The position numbers and the translations under genes were made by a program. Source: Winogradskyella psychrotolerans RS-3 (GTDB taxonomy: Bacteria; Bacteroidota; Bacteroidia; Flavobacteriales; Flavobacteriaceae). Taken from it: a stretch of DNA of 64,000 nt. Shown here in pieces: positions 55,717 to 64,000 of the stretch (position 1 is the first letter of the stretch; the number at the start of each line of letters is the position of its first letter). Below the pieces are notes generated by a model. The model did not search any database. It was not told the origin of the DNA and saw only the letters and a list, made by a program, of their open reading frames with translations. The stretch spans positions 62,001-126,000 of the forward strand of contig NZ_ATMR01000089.1 of the NCBI RefSeq assembly GCF_000427335.1. Direction: 5' to 3'.

Positions 55717-56297
55717 CTATTTTAATTGCAACTTTTGACCGATTTTAATAACATCACTCTTTAAGTCATTGATGCGTTTAAGCACTTCTACTGTTGTTCC
55801 TTTTTCTTTCGCAATTCCGTATAAATTATCACCTTTTTTAACAATCCAAACTGATAATTGCTCATCCTCACTAACTTTATCAAGATTTCGGACTCTTAAT
55901 TTTTGTCCTGTTTTATAAGTGTCGTCTCTAAATTATTGGCTTTTTTTAATTCACCTAAACTCGACTTATACTTTATAGATAATTGAAATAAATTATCTCC
56001 TTCTTTTACAATATGAAAATCAGATATAGTATCTAAACTAACTTCAGTATTATCTGAAGCAGTAATGCTATTAGAATCCGATACCAATATCGGTTTTGTT
56101 TCAACCGAATCTATTTTGGTTTCAACTACTTTATCTTCTAATTGAATAAGGGCAATCTCACCAGTAACTATATTTAATTTTGCAGGCTTTCCATCTAATA
56201 CAACATCTTTAAATTTTACTTCGTTTTGAGCACATACACTCATTAACGAAGTAAAACTTATTAAAAATGTCAATATTAGTTTAAAGCTTTTTTGCAT
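55717..56297 (-). pseudogene. Two-LysM envelope protein, frameshifted at an A4 run
   Basis: The signal peptide (ending SVCAQ) and first LysM (VKEGDNLFQLSIKYKSSLGE) are followed by an early stop. Adding one A at the T4 run 55911-55914 (plus strand) restores a tail with a second LysM (VKKGDNLYGIAKEKGTTVEV, then IKIGQKLQLK) and a total of 193 residues, ending at TAG 55717-55719. It is a cell-wall-binding periplasmic protein. Its start overlaps the lon stop by 17 bp, so both are on one transcript. Confidence 0.82.
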
Positions 56298-58734
56298 TAT
56301 GTACTTTTTGCTTTGTAAGCGCTAGTTTTAAAACGTCGCTCATATCCTTAACATAGTGAAACGTTAAACCTTTTAAATATTCTGGTTTAATTTCCTCGAT
56401 GTCTCTTCGGTTATCTTCACAAAGTAAAATCTCTTTAATACGTGCACGTTTGGCTGCTAAGATTTTTTCTTTGATACCACCAACAGGTAAGACTTTACCT
56501 CTTAAGGTAATTTCACCTGTCATCGCTAAGCTCTTTTTAACTTTGCGTTGTGTAAACAAAGATACTAAAGAAGTTAACATAGTAACACCTGCACTTGGAC
56601 CATCTTTTGGAGTCGCTCCTTCTGGCACGTGAATGTGTACATTATATTTCCCAAAAACCTCTGGATCAATACCAAATTCATCTGCATTTGCCTTAATATA
56701 TTCCATGGCAATAGTTGCAGACTCCTTCATTACTTTACCTAAGTTTCCTGTAATAGACAAAGTTCCTTTTCCTTTTGATAAAATAGATTCTATAAATAAT
56801 ATATCTCCACCAACACTTGTCCAAGCTAAACCTGTAACGACACCTGCAACATCATTGTTTTCGTATTTATCACGCTCCATTCTTGGGCTTCCTAGAATTT
56901 CAATAACATCTTCATTAGAAATCTTGATATTATACTCCTCTTCCATTGCAATATTCTTAGCGGCATAACGCACCATTTTTGCAATTTGTTTTTCTAAGCC
57001 TCTAACTCCAGATTCACGTGTGTAACCTTCAACTATTTTTTCGAGTTGTGGCTTTGCTATTTTTAAAGCTTTATCATCTAAACCATGTTCTTTTAACTGC
57101 TTTGGTAATAAATGACGTTTAGCAATCTCTACTTTTTCTTCAATAGTATACCCTGTAACATTAATGATTTCCATACGATCTCTTAATGCTGGCTGAATGG
57201 TATTCATACTATTAGACGTCGCAATAAACATCACTTTAGATAAATCGTATCCCATTTCTAGGAAATTATCGTAAAACTCATTGTTCTGTTCAGGATCTAA
57301 AACCTCTAACATCGCAGAAGATGGATCACCTTGGCTACCCGTAGATAATTTATCTATTTCATCTAATACAAAAACAGGATTAGACGTTTGTGCTTTTTTC
57401 AAACTTTGAATAATTCGTCCTGGCATAGCACCAATATAGGTTTTTCTATGACCACGGATTTCAGCTTCATCACGTAAACCACCTAACGAAATTCTAACAT
57501 ATTCTCGCCCTAAAGCTTCCGCTACAGACTTACCTAAAGACGTTTTACCAACACCTGGAGGTCCGTAAAGACATAGGATTGGTGACTTCATATCGTTACG
57601 CAGTTTTAAAACTGCTAAATATTCAATGATTCTTTTCTTTACATCTTCTAATCCAAAATGATCACGATCTAATATTTTCTGTGCTCTTTTTAAATCGAAT
57701 TTATCCTTACTAAACTTATTCCAAGGTAAATCTAAGAAGAGATCTAAATAATTACGTTGAATAGAATACTCAGCAACCTGAGGATTCATACGTTGCATTT
57801 TAGCTAACTCCTTATCAAAATGTTCTTTTACTTTATCGTCCCATTTCTTTTTCTTAGCACGTGCACGCATCTCTTCAATCTCTTCACCAGAAGATACTCC
57901 ACCACCCAATTCTTCTTGAATAGTTTTCATTTGCTGATGTAAGAAATACTCACGCTGCTGCTGATTCATATCACTCTGAACCTTGCTTTGAATATCATTT
58001 TTAAGCTCCAATTTTTGATACTCAAGATTCATAAATTTCAAGGTTTGAAGCGCACGTTCCTTAAGATCATTAATCTTTAACAATTCTTGCTTCTCCTCTA
58101 CTTTAAGATTCATGTTAGACGACACAAAGTTGACTAAGAACGAATCGCTTTCAATATTTTTAATCGCAAAACTTGCTTCCGACGGAATATTTGGACTTTC
58201 TTTAATGATATCTAAAGACAAATCCTTAATAGAATCTATAATTGCTCTAAACTCTTCATTATCTTTTGCTGGTTTTGCTTCAGGAATATCCGTTATAGTT
58301 GCCGTTAAATAAGGCTTTTCAGAAATCACTTCTGTAATTTCAAAACGCTTTTTACCTTGTATAATAACAGTTGTGTTACCATCAGGCATTTTTAGCACTT
58401 TTAAAATGCGAGCAACAGTACCGGTTTTGTAAATGTCTTTTGCTGTTGGGTTTTCAACAGCTTCGTCCTTCTGAGACACCACACCTATTACTTTTCCGCC
58501 TTTATTGGCATCATTAATCAGTTTAATCGATGCATCTCTACCTGCTGTAATCGGAATGACAACACCTGGAAATAAAACGGTATTTCGTAACGGTAAAATT
58601 GGTAACGACTCTGGTAACGATTCGTTGTTTATTAATTCTTCATCTTCAGGAGTCATTAGTGGAATTAATTCTGAATTCTCATCAAAATCCTGAAATGACA
58701 GATTGTCTAAGTTTAAAAAATTTGATTTCGCCAT
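56281..58734 (-). CDS. lon: ATP-dependent Lon protease
   Basis: 817 residues. The LON N-domain ([17 protein letters not shown]) is followed by AAA+ with Walker [10 protein letters not shown] (391-399) and Walker [10 protein letters not shown]. The catalytic dyad is S714 ([11 protein letters not shown]) and K757 (GGIKEKIL); their spacing of 43 matches E. coli Lon. It degrades misfolded and regulatory proteins in the cytoplasm. The LysM gene overlaps its end. Confidence 0.97.
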   Translation of the reverse strand: MAKSNFLNLDNLSFQDFDENSELIPLMTPEDEELINNESLPESLPILPLRNTVLFPGVVIPITAGRDASIKLINDANKGGKVIGVVSQKDEAVENPTAKDIYKTGTVARILKVLKMPDGNTTVIIQGKKRFEITEVISEKPYLTATITDIPEAKPAKDNEEFRAIIDSIKDLSLDIIKESPNIPSEASFAIKNIESDSFLVNFVSSNMNLKVEEKQELLKINDLKERALQTLKFMNLEYQKLELKNDIQSKVQSDMNQQQREYFLHQQMKTIQEELGGGVSSGEEIEEMRARAKKKKWDDKVKEHFDKELAKMQRMNPQVAEYSIQRNYLDLFLDLPWNKFSKDKFDLKRAQKILDRDHFGLEDVKKRIIEYLAVLKLRNDMKSPILCLYGPPGVGKTSLGKSVAEALGREYVRISLGGLRDEAEIRGHRKTYIGAMPGRIIQSLKKAQTSNPVFVLDEIDKLSTGSQGDPSSAMLEVLDPEQNNEFYDNFLEMGYDLSKVMFIATSNSMNTIQPALRDRMEIINVTGYTIEEKVEIAKRHLLPKQLKEHGLDDKALKIAKPQLEKIVEGYTRESGVRGLEKQIAKMVRYAAKNIAMEEEYNIKISNEDVIEILGSPRMERDKYENNDVAGVVTGLAWTSVGGDILFIESILSKGKGTLSITGNLGKVMKESATIAMEYIKANADEFGIDPEVFGKYNVHIHVPEGATPKDGPSAGVTMLTSLVSLFTQRKVKKSLAMTGEITLRGKVLPVGGIKEKILAAKRARIKEILLCEDNRRDIEEIKPEYLKGLTFHYVKDMSDVLKLALTKQKVHNAKKL

Positions 58735-58837
58735 ATATATTTTTGAGCCATTCTGTCATTATCACGCACAGAATAACATTATTTTAAATGTATTAATAAT
58801 TAACTTCATACTGAATATCAAAACGTTATAAGATATT

Positions 58838-58866
58838 CAAAGTTATTCACAGTACAGTAATTTCAA
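58838..58866 (-). promoter_or_regulatory. Likely lon promoter (TAACTTTG with TTG at -33)
   Basis: On the minus strand, TAACTTTG at 58838-58845 and TTG at 58864-58866 with an 18-bp spacer. It is 104 bp before the lon ATG. No heat-shock-like element was recognised. Confidence 0.55.
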
Positions 58867-58963
58867 TTGTTATGCCATTACCTTTATAACGACATAAATT
58901 TTTTTCATTTTAACTGTAACAAAAAATAAAAGTAGTTCTCTATAAGTAAAAGCAATTGTTTTT

Positions 58964-59503
58964 TTGAAACCAACCAATCAAAATATCGAACAGTTATTAC
59001 AGCTTTGTCAATCTGGAAACCAACGTGCACAGTTGGAAATATACAACAGATATAACAAAGCTATTAGAATTGTAAAAGATTCTTTTAAAGCTGAGGACAT
59101 TATGCAGGAGTCTTTTTTAACGGCTTTTACAAAATTGAACACGCTTCAAGACACCAATTTATTTGGCGCATGGTTAAAACGTATTGTTGTGAACAACAGC
59201 ATTGGGTACTATAACAAAGCGGTAAAACAAAACGAAGTGTCTTTAGATAGTGTTATATATAAAGTTGAAGACGCTAACGGCATTAATGAAAATGAACAGA
59301 ACAGCGAAAAAGTAAAACTGATTTTAGATGCGATGAAAACCTTAAAACCAAATTATAGTTTGGGCTTATCATTACATCTGATTGAAGGTTACGATTACGA
59401 AGAAATCTGTGAGATTATGAACATTTCTTATGCTAATTGTAGAACCTTAATATCGAGAGCAAAAGAAAGTTTGCGACAAAAATTACTATTAAAAGCATCA
59501 TAA
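58964..59503 (+). CDS. ECF-type RNA polymerase sigma factor
   Basis: 179 residues from a TTG start (MKPTNQNIEQLLQLCQSGNQ). Region 2 is IVKDSFKAEDIMQESFLTAF and region 4 is DYEEICEIMNISYANCRTLI. It is a small sigma-70 family factor with no extra domain. It leads a tight operon with an anti-sigma-like gene (9 bp on) and two adhesin-like genes, so it probably controls a surface response. No promoter consensus of the TAnnTTTG type was found, so it may regulate itself. Confidence 0.9.
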   Translation: MKPTNQNIEQLLQLCQSGNQRAQLEIYNRYNKAIRIVKDSFKAEDIMQESFLTAFTKLNTLQDTNLFGAWLKRIVVNNSIGYYNKAVKQNEVSLDSVIYKVEDANGINENEQNSEKVKLILDAMKTLKPNYSLGLSLHLIEGYDYEEICEIMNISYANCRTLISRAKESLRQKLLLKAS

Positions 59504-59511
59504 ATTAACAT

Positions 59512-60069
59512 ATGGAAAAAGATAATTTAAATCGTTTATTTGATGATTTGAAAGGTGAATTTAATATTAAAACACCTCATAAAAACCATGAGCAACGCTT
59601 TTTAGACAAACTGAAAGCTGAAGACTCAGTTGCAATTGAAACCCAAAAACAATCTTGGTTTAACTGGAAACCTTTTTTAGCTATTGCTGCTTCTATCGTT
59701 ATTTGTTTCGGGCTGTTTACAACATTACAACAGCAACCTGATGATTTAGATTTAGCAAGCGTATCTCCTAAAATGTCCGAAACACAGGATTTTTTTACTG
59801 TTACCATTGAAAATGAATTAAAAAAGCTGAATAAAGAACGTTCGCCATTAACTGAACAAATTATTAATGATGCATTAGTGCAAATTCAACTTTTAGAAAC
59901 CGATTACAAAAAATTAAAAACAGATTTAACCGAAAGCGGAAAAAACCAACGTGTTATTTATGCGATGATTTCCAACTTTCAAACTAGAATAGATATTCTA
60001 AACACCGTATTAGAACAAATTGAAATCGTTAAACAATTCAAATCCAATTCCAATGAAAATATTATATAA
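59512..60069 (+). CDS. Putative anti-sigma/membrane-anchored regulator
   Basis: 185 residues with one central membrane helix (about residues 50-68, FLAIAASIVICFGLFTTL). The cytoplasmic N-terminus is charged (MEKDNLNRLFDDLKGEFNIK) and the C-terminal half is a predicted coiled coil. No HxxxCxxC zinc anti-sigma motif is seen, so the anti-sigma role rests on position and topology. It overlaps the next gene by 17 bp. Confidence 0.75.
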   Translation: MEKDNLNRLFDDLKGEFNIKTPHKNHEQRFLDKLKAEDSVAIETQKQSWFNWKPFLAIAASIVICFGLFTTLQQQPDDLDLASVSPKMSETQDFFTVTIENELKKLNKERSPLTEQIINDALVQIQLLETDYKKLKTDLTESGKNQRVIYAMISNFQTRIDILNTVLEQIEIVKQFKSNSNENII

Positions 60070-61144
60070 AATCAGCTTTCTTTTATTACTGATGCCAAGT
60101 CTGATCTGGGCATCAAAAGAGATACCAAAAGCAGCAAAACACGAAAAACAGAAAACGATTAGAAAATCCTTTAATGTAAATGCGGATGCTACATTTAACA
60201 TTACCAATCGCTATGGAAATATTGATATCATTACATGGAATGAAAATCGTATTGATATCCAAGTCATCATAAAAGTAGAAGGTAATAATGAAAGTAAGGT
60301 CAACGAAAAACTAAACGAATTAGATGTTGCTTTTCAATCTGCACCTCATAAAGTTTCAGCAATTACAGCAATTGAAGGTAATAGTTGGGACACCTCTTGG
60401 TGGAATAAAAAATTAGGCAACACTATAAAAATGGAAGTCAATTACGTTGTTAAAATGCCTATAACAAACAATGTTAGATTGTTTAACGATTACGGCTATA
60501 TCAATTTAGACAAGCTTGAAGGCAACGCCTATATAAAATGTGATTATGGAAAAGTAACCACTAAGGAACTTATGGGAAAATCGAATACACTACGATTAGA
60601 TTACACTAGAAACAGTTATTTTGAATATATAAATAACGGAACCATTGAAGCTGATTATAGCGAATTTACTGTTGCAAAAGCTAAAGATTTAAACTTAGAA
60701 GCAGATTACACAACCTCTGTAATCGAAATTGCTGAAAATGTAGTTTACAAATGTGATTATGGCTCACTCAAAATAGACAGCATCAACAACTTAGACGGAA
60801 AAGGTGATTATTTATCCTTAAGACTTGGCACCATTTATAAAACAGCAAAAATAAGAGCCGATTATGGTTCTATAAAAATTGACCGTTTAGCGCCGAACAC
60901 TAAAAAATTAGATATTGATACTGAATTTGTTGGTATTACTATCGGAATTGATAGTGATTACAATTTCGATTTTAATATCGATATTGACTTTGGGTCGCTA
61001 AGAGAATCTGATGGTTTCAATTTTACAGAAAAAAACACAGACAACTTTGGAAAGAAATACATTGGCTATCACGGCAATCAAAATTCCAACAATTCTGTGC
61101 TCATAAAATCTGAATATGGCAGCATAACTTTTAAAAACAATTAA
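60053..61144 (+). CDS. Secreted adhesin-like protein (DUF4097-like repeats)
   Basis: 363 residues from ATG 60053, which begins a signal peptide MKILYKISFLLLLMPSLIW; an earlier in-frame ATG at 60020 lies within the anti-sigma gene and is rejected. The body has many short beta-helix-like turns with D-Y-G (KCDYGKVTT, KCDYGSLKI, RADYGSIKI, KSEYGSITF) spaced at regular intervals, a DUF4097/adhesin fold. It has no type IX sorting domain. It is probably a periplasmic or surface beta-helix. Confidence 0.8.
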   Translation: MKILYKISFLLLLMPSLIWASKEIPKAAKHEKQKTIRKSFNVNADATFNITNRYGNIDIITWNENRIDIQVIIKVEGNNESKVNEKLNELDVAFQSAPHKVSAITAIEGNSWDTSWWNKKLGNTIKMEVNYVVKMPITNNVRLFNDYGYINLDKLEGNAYIKCDYGKVTTKELMGKSNTLRLDYTRNSYFEYINNGTIEADYSEFTVAKAKDLNLEADYTTSVIEIAENVVYKCDYGSLKIDSINNLDGKGDYLSLRLGTIYKTAKIRADYGSIKIDRLAPNTKKLDIDTEFVGITIGIDSDYNFDFNIDIDFGSLRESDGFNFTEKNTDNFGKKYIGYHGNQNSNNSVLIKSEYGSITFKNN

Positions 61145-61188
61145 GAAAAAAATCAAATATTACATCAATCAAATAAAATCGAACACTT

Positions 61189-61914
61189 ATGAAACTTTTA
61201 AAATCAATTACACTCTTAACGCTTCTTTTAAGTACTACATTAGTTTCTGCACAATGGGGGAAATCTAAAAAGATTAAAGGCGATGGCAACATTACAACCA
61301 CAACCGTTTCTACAGATTCTTATGATGACATAAAAGCCTCGGGATCCATGGACTTTAAACTTGTTAATGGTACAGAAGGTAAAATTTCAATACAAGGAGA
61401 TTCTAATTTAATGGACTATATAATTACTGAAGTTAAAGGTAATTCACTGCACGTTAAAATTAAGGATGGCTATAATTTAAAACCTAGCGAAACCATTGTT
61501 ATCACTATACCTTATGAATTTATTAGCTCTGTGTCGCTTGCTGGTTCTGGTAATCTTGAAAATTCTGGCACCATAAAAGCAGATACGTTTAAAGTGGCTT
61601 TAGCGGGTTCTGGAGATATTAATTTAAATATAGAAGCGGAAGACATACAAAGTAAGATAGCCGGTTCTGGTGATATAGAGCTAAAAGGCACCACTAGAAA
61701 TCTCACTACTGTTGTAGCTGGCTCTGGAGACTTTGATGGGGATGCTTTAAAAAGCACCAATGTAGAAGCTAAAATCTCCGGCTCAGGAGATATATCTGTG
61801 ATTTGCAACGGAGAGCTTACTGTTAAAACAGCAGGTTCTGGTGATGTAAAATATTCAGGGAAACCAACAAAGAAGAATACCAGTATTGCAGGATCTGGTA
61901 GTGTTCACAATTAA
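61189..61914 (+). CDS. Head-GIN domain protein (DUF2807, auto-transporter adhesin-like)
   Basis: 241 residues with a signal peptide (ending LVSAQ). Seven G-S-G-D/N or similar turns (LAGSGNLEN, LAGSGDINL, IAGSGDIEL, VAGSGDFDG, ISGSGDISV, TAGSGDVKY, IAGSGSVHN) recur about every 20 residues, the mark of the head-GIN beta-helix family. It is the last gene of the sigma-factor operon and is followed by an 18-bp terminator. The role is unknown. Confidence 0.9.
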   Translation: MKLLKSITLLTLLLSTTLVSAQWGKSKKIKGDGNITTTTVSTDSYDDIKASGSMDFKLVNGTEGKISIQGDSNLMDYIITEVKGNSLHVKIKDGYNLKPSETIVITIPYEFISSVSLAGSGNLENSGTIKADTFKVALAGSGDINLNIEAEDIQSKIAGSGDIELKGTTRNLTTVVAGSGDFDGDALKSTNVEAKISGSGDISVICNGELTVKTAGSGDVKYSGKPTKKNTSIAGSGSVHN

Positions 61915-61932
61915 ATTTTATCATTACATATC

Positions 61933-61972
61933 TAATAGAAAAGGACGAGCGTTTGCTCGTCCTTTTCTATTA
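61933..61972. terminator. Strong bidirectional terminator, 18-bp stem
   Basis: A perfect 18-bp stem (61933-61950 with 61955-61972) around a GTTT loop, with a core of GGACGAGC and GCTCGTCC. It lies between convergent genes. Confidence 0.93.
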
Positions 61973-62050
61973 TAATAATCTTATACAACAACTTTTATAT
62001 TCAAGTGTTAAAAAGCAAATTAGATTGTCTAAAATAGTAACATCAAACTC

Positions 62051-63403
62051 TTATGCTTTATTTTTCTCATCTAATCTTGGCACCCTAAACAAGAGTACAA
62101 TTCCTGCCACAAAAAAGACGACCAAAAACAAAATAGCATTCCTCATACTTCCGGTCACCTGGTCTATAGTCGCAAAAATGACCATTCCAATTACGATTCC
62201 TATTTTTTCTGCTACATCATAAAAACTAAAATATGAGGTAGTGTCCTCGGTTTCTGGTAAAAACTTAGAATATGTAGATCTCGCTAAGGCTTGTACTCCA
62301 CCCATAACCAATCCTACAAAACCCGCAGCAATATAAAATTGAAATGGTGTTTCCATAAAATAAGCATAAAAACAAAGTAACATCCAAAAGAAATTGATAG
62401 CGATAAGTGTTTTAATATTTCCAAATTTTGAAGATGCCAAAGATGTTATGAGCGCCCCGATTATAGCAACTAATTGAATAACTAAGATACTCACAATAAG
62501 TCCAAAAGTTTTGGCATCATCGTCTCCCCAAGCAATTTCTTCTTCACCAAAATAAACCGCCACCAACATTATAGTTTGCACTGCCATACTAAATACAAAA
62601 AAAGCAACCAAGTAACGTTTTAATCTTAAGTTCTGTTTTAATTGGTGCCAAACTTGTCTCAGTTCTTTTAATCCATTAAAAACCACATCTTTTGTGACTT
62701 TCCCACCTTTTTTAACACCTTCCGGTAGTACTCTAAATGTATACTGGCTAAATAAAATCCACCATAAACCCACCATTATAAAAGAATACCGCATTCCGAC
62801 TTGTGCTGCCGTTTCTAGTATTTCTCCATTTTCGCCTATGTTATCAGCTATATGAAAAAAGTTGGGGAACATCACCATCGCTAGGTTCAACACTAAGAGT
62901 AATACACTTCCAAAATAGCCTAAACTAAACCCTTTGGCACTAATGCTATCTTGTTGTTCCGGAAAGGCAATGTCTGGTAAATAGGAATTATAGAATACTA
63001 AACTTCCCCAATAGCCTATTAGTCCCATAAAATAAAACAGAAGGCTGAGATGAATACTTTCAAGACTAAACCAATACAAACCTATACAACCCAAGCCACC
63101 AACATAACAGAAGAATTTCATAAAACTCTTCTTATTACCAACGTAATCCGCTATCCCAGAAAGAATAGGAGAGGTAAAAGCAACTACTAAAAAAGTAAAT
63201 GCGGTAACATAAGTAATCAATGCGGTGCTTTTAAAAACCATTCCGAAAGCAGGAACCGTTTTTTCAACTTGAGATACAAATAATGCGGAATAAAATATCG
63301 GAAATATAGACGACGCAATAGTTAAGGTATAAACTGAATTTGCCCAATCGTAAAATGCCCAGGCGTTGAGAAGTTTTTTACTCCCTTTTTTAAGTTCACT
63401 CAT
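62051..63403 (-). CDS. Major facilitator transporter, Atg22/UMF1 family
   Basis: 450 residues with about 12 hydrophobic segments. The start LLNAWAFYDWANSVYTLTI and the later YNSYLPDIAFPEQQDSIS and GGVQALARSTYSKFLP are marks of the UMF1/Atg22-like family. It is an inner-membrane exporter of unknown substrate, perhaps amino acids (by analogy with yeast Atg22). Confidence 0.88.
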   Translation of the reverse strand: MSELKKGSKKLLNAWAFYDWANSVYTLTIASSIFPIFYSALFVSQVEKTVPAFGMVFKSTALITYVTAFTFLVVAFTSPILSGIADYVGNKKSFMKFFCYVGGLGCIGLYWFSLESIHLSLLFYFMGLIGYWGSLVFYNSYLPDIAFPEQQDSISAKGFSLGYFGSVLLLVLNLAMVMFPNFFHIADNIGENGEILETAAQVGMRYSFIMVGLWWILFSQYTFRVLPEGVKKGGKVTKDVVFNGLKELRQVWHQLKQNLRLKRYLVAFFVFSMAVQTIMLVAVYFGEEEIAWGDDDAKTFGLIVSILVIQLVAIIGALITSLASSKFGNIKTLIAINFFWMLLCFYAYFMETPFQFYIAAGFVGLVMGGVQALARSTYSKFLPETEDTTSYFSFYDVAEKIGIVIGMVIFATIDQVTGSMRNAILFLVVFFVAGIVLLFRVPRLDEKNKA

Positions 63404-63497
63404 AAATGTTGGTTAGTTAATGGTGTCTATTGTTACAATAATTCTGTCTTATGATTTAATAACTAAATCATTATTAATAAGGCTATTTCATAAAAAA

Positions 63498-63520
63498 AAG
63501 CTGCTCAAATTGAGCAGCTT
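63498..63520. terminator. Terminator of the M48 protease gene
   Basis: AAGCTGCTC pairs with GAGCAGCTT around AAATT, with a run of A on the plus strand which becomes T on the minus strand. It sits 28 bp after the protease stop. Confidence 0.85.
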
Positions 63521-63547
63521 CTAAAGTAAACAAATATATTTATAATC

Positions 63548-64000
63548 TTAGTTTATTGGTCTAAATGATGTGACACCAAATTTCTTTGCTTCTACTTTAG
63601 CTTTCTCAGATAACGATTTTAAATTCTGAATTCTAGAATCGTTACTTGGGTGAGAACTTAAAAACGCTGGTGGAGATTCACCTCCACTATTTGCTTTCAT
63701 ACGTTCCCATAGAACAGAAGCTTCATCGGGATTGTAACCTGCAATTGCCATTAAATAAATACCAATTTGATCTGCTTCAGTTTCATGTGATCTACTAAAA
63801 GGTAACATTCCTGCCACATTAGAAACAACTCCATAAGATTGATTAAAAATCCCTAAAGCCTGGTCATCATTTGATAAAGCAACATTCCCTACAACAGCTA
63901 AACCTTGTTGTACATAAGCAGCACTCATACGTTGCTGTCCATGGTTAGCCAAAGCATGCGCCACCTCGTGTCCCATAATTGCAGCAATACCTGTCTCATT
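63548..64000 (-). CDS. M48-family metallopeptidase (N-terminus outside window)
   Basis: The frame is open to the window edge (NETGIAAIMGHEVAHALANHG), so the upstream part of the gene is missing. The zinc site HEVAH is near the start of the visible piece, and the third ligand Glu is in SHETEADQIG. It ends TSFRPIN. These proteins are membrane- or envelope-linked quality-control proteases. The ATG at 63976 is internal, not the start. Confidence 0.92.
   Translation of the reverse strand, partial: NETGIAAIMGHEVAHALANHGQQRMSAAYVQQGLAVVGNVALSNDDQALGIFNQSYGVVSNVAGMLPFSRSHETEADQIGIYLMAIAGYNPDEASVLWERMKANSGGESPPAFLSSHPSNDSRIQNLKSLSEKAKVEAKKFGVTSFRPIN

Noticed and set aside
1..64000. tRNA genes, insertion sequences, prophage, integrase or attachment sites
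   Set aside because: I looked in all intergenic regions and found no cloverleaf-like sequences, transposase or integrase motifs, or long terminal repeats. A tRNA search program would be the decisive check.

Overview
The window is AT-rich chromosomal DNA from a member of the Bacteroidota, most likely the Flavobacteriaceae. Four things point there: type IX secretion parts (PorQ, a PorP/SprF-like protein, a PorE-like OmpA protein, and cargo with type A and type B sorting domains), many genes preceded by the Bacteroidota promoter element TAnnTTTG, no clear Shine-Dalgarno sequences, and Flavobacteriia families such as DUF3822, the DUF5117-type metalloprotease and an MiaE-like hydroxylase. I see no phage, insertion sequence, CRISPR array or tRNA. 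It reads as core and near-core genome.

Layout. 0-8.9 kb: an ArsC-family tail, a TonB-receptor-like outer-membrane barrel, a large metzincin protease, a class C beta-lactamase-fold hydrolase, a HAD phosphatase and a tiny Lys-rich protein. 8.9-15.4 kb: two-carbon metabolism (Acs, DUF779, aldehyde dehydrogenase with a divergent AraC regulator) and an alanine/sodium symporter. 15.6-18.5 kb: lipoproteins, an HGSNAT-like acyltransferase and an NTF2-like protein. 18.5-24.4 kb, minus strand: a tight kdsB-HAD-CAT-like-kdnB-plsC cluster, probably for lipid A/Kdo modification, behind DUF4126 and a RecD-like helicase. 24.5-30.2 kb: DUF3822, rsmD, rnpB (RNase P RNA, minus strand), dnaX and miaE. 30.3-32.4 kb: a T9SS type A cargo protein and a small barrel. 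32.5-35.9 kb: a sixA-ppk-ppx polyphosphate operon. 36.2-44.9 kb: a T9SS type B module made of an 1818-residue repeat protein, a PorP/SprF-like protein and a PorE-like protein. 45-53.9 kb: a nonsense-interrupted gene, a CAP lipoprotein, pdxH, rnz, pyrB, pyrR, rpsA and a LysM protein. 53.9-58.7 kb: cmk, porQ, a LysM lipid/wall-type protein and lon. 59-61.9 kb: a sigma/anti-sigma operon with two adhesin-like proteins. 62-64 kb: an Atg22-like transporter and an M48 protease cut by the window end.

The strongest whole-window signal is that eight genes are broken by single missing bases at nine sites, mostly homopolymer runs. Every one is repaired by adding one base. This looks like homopolymer compression in the assembly. 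One site, a run of nine A in dnaX, also matches the known slippage design of Thermus dnaX and deserves its own check. A tenth lesion (45321) is a true in-frame stop. Other items worth following are the shared TGATAAAA half-sites and TTGAACATAT repeats around the aldehyde dehydrogenase locus, the kdnB/CAT-like cluster without a visible kdnA, and large unexplained inverted repeats at 11285-11370, 36110-36187 and 46531-46639.
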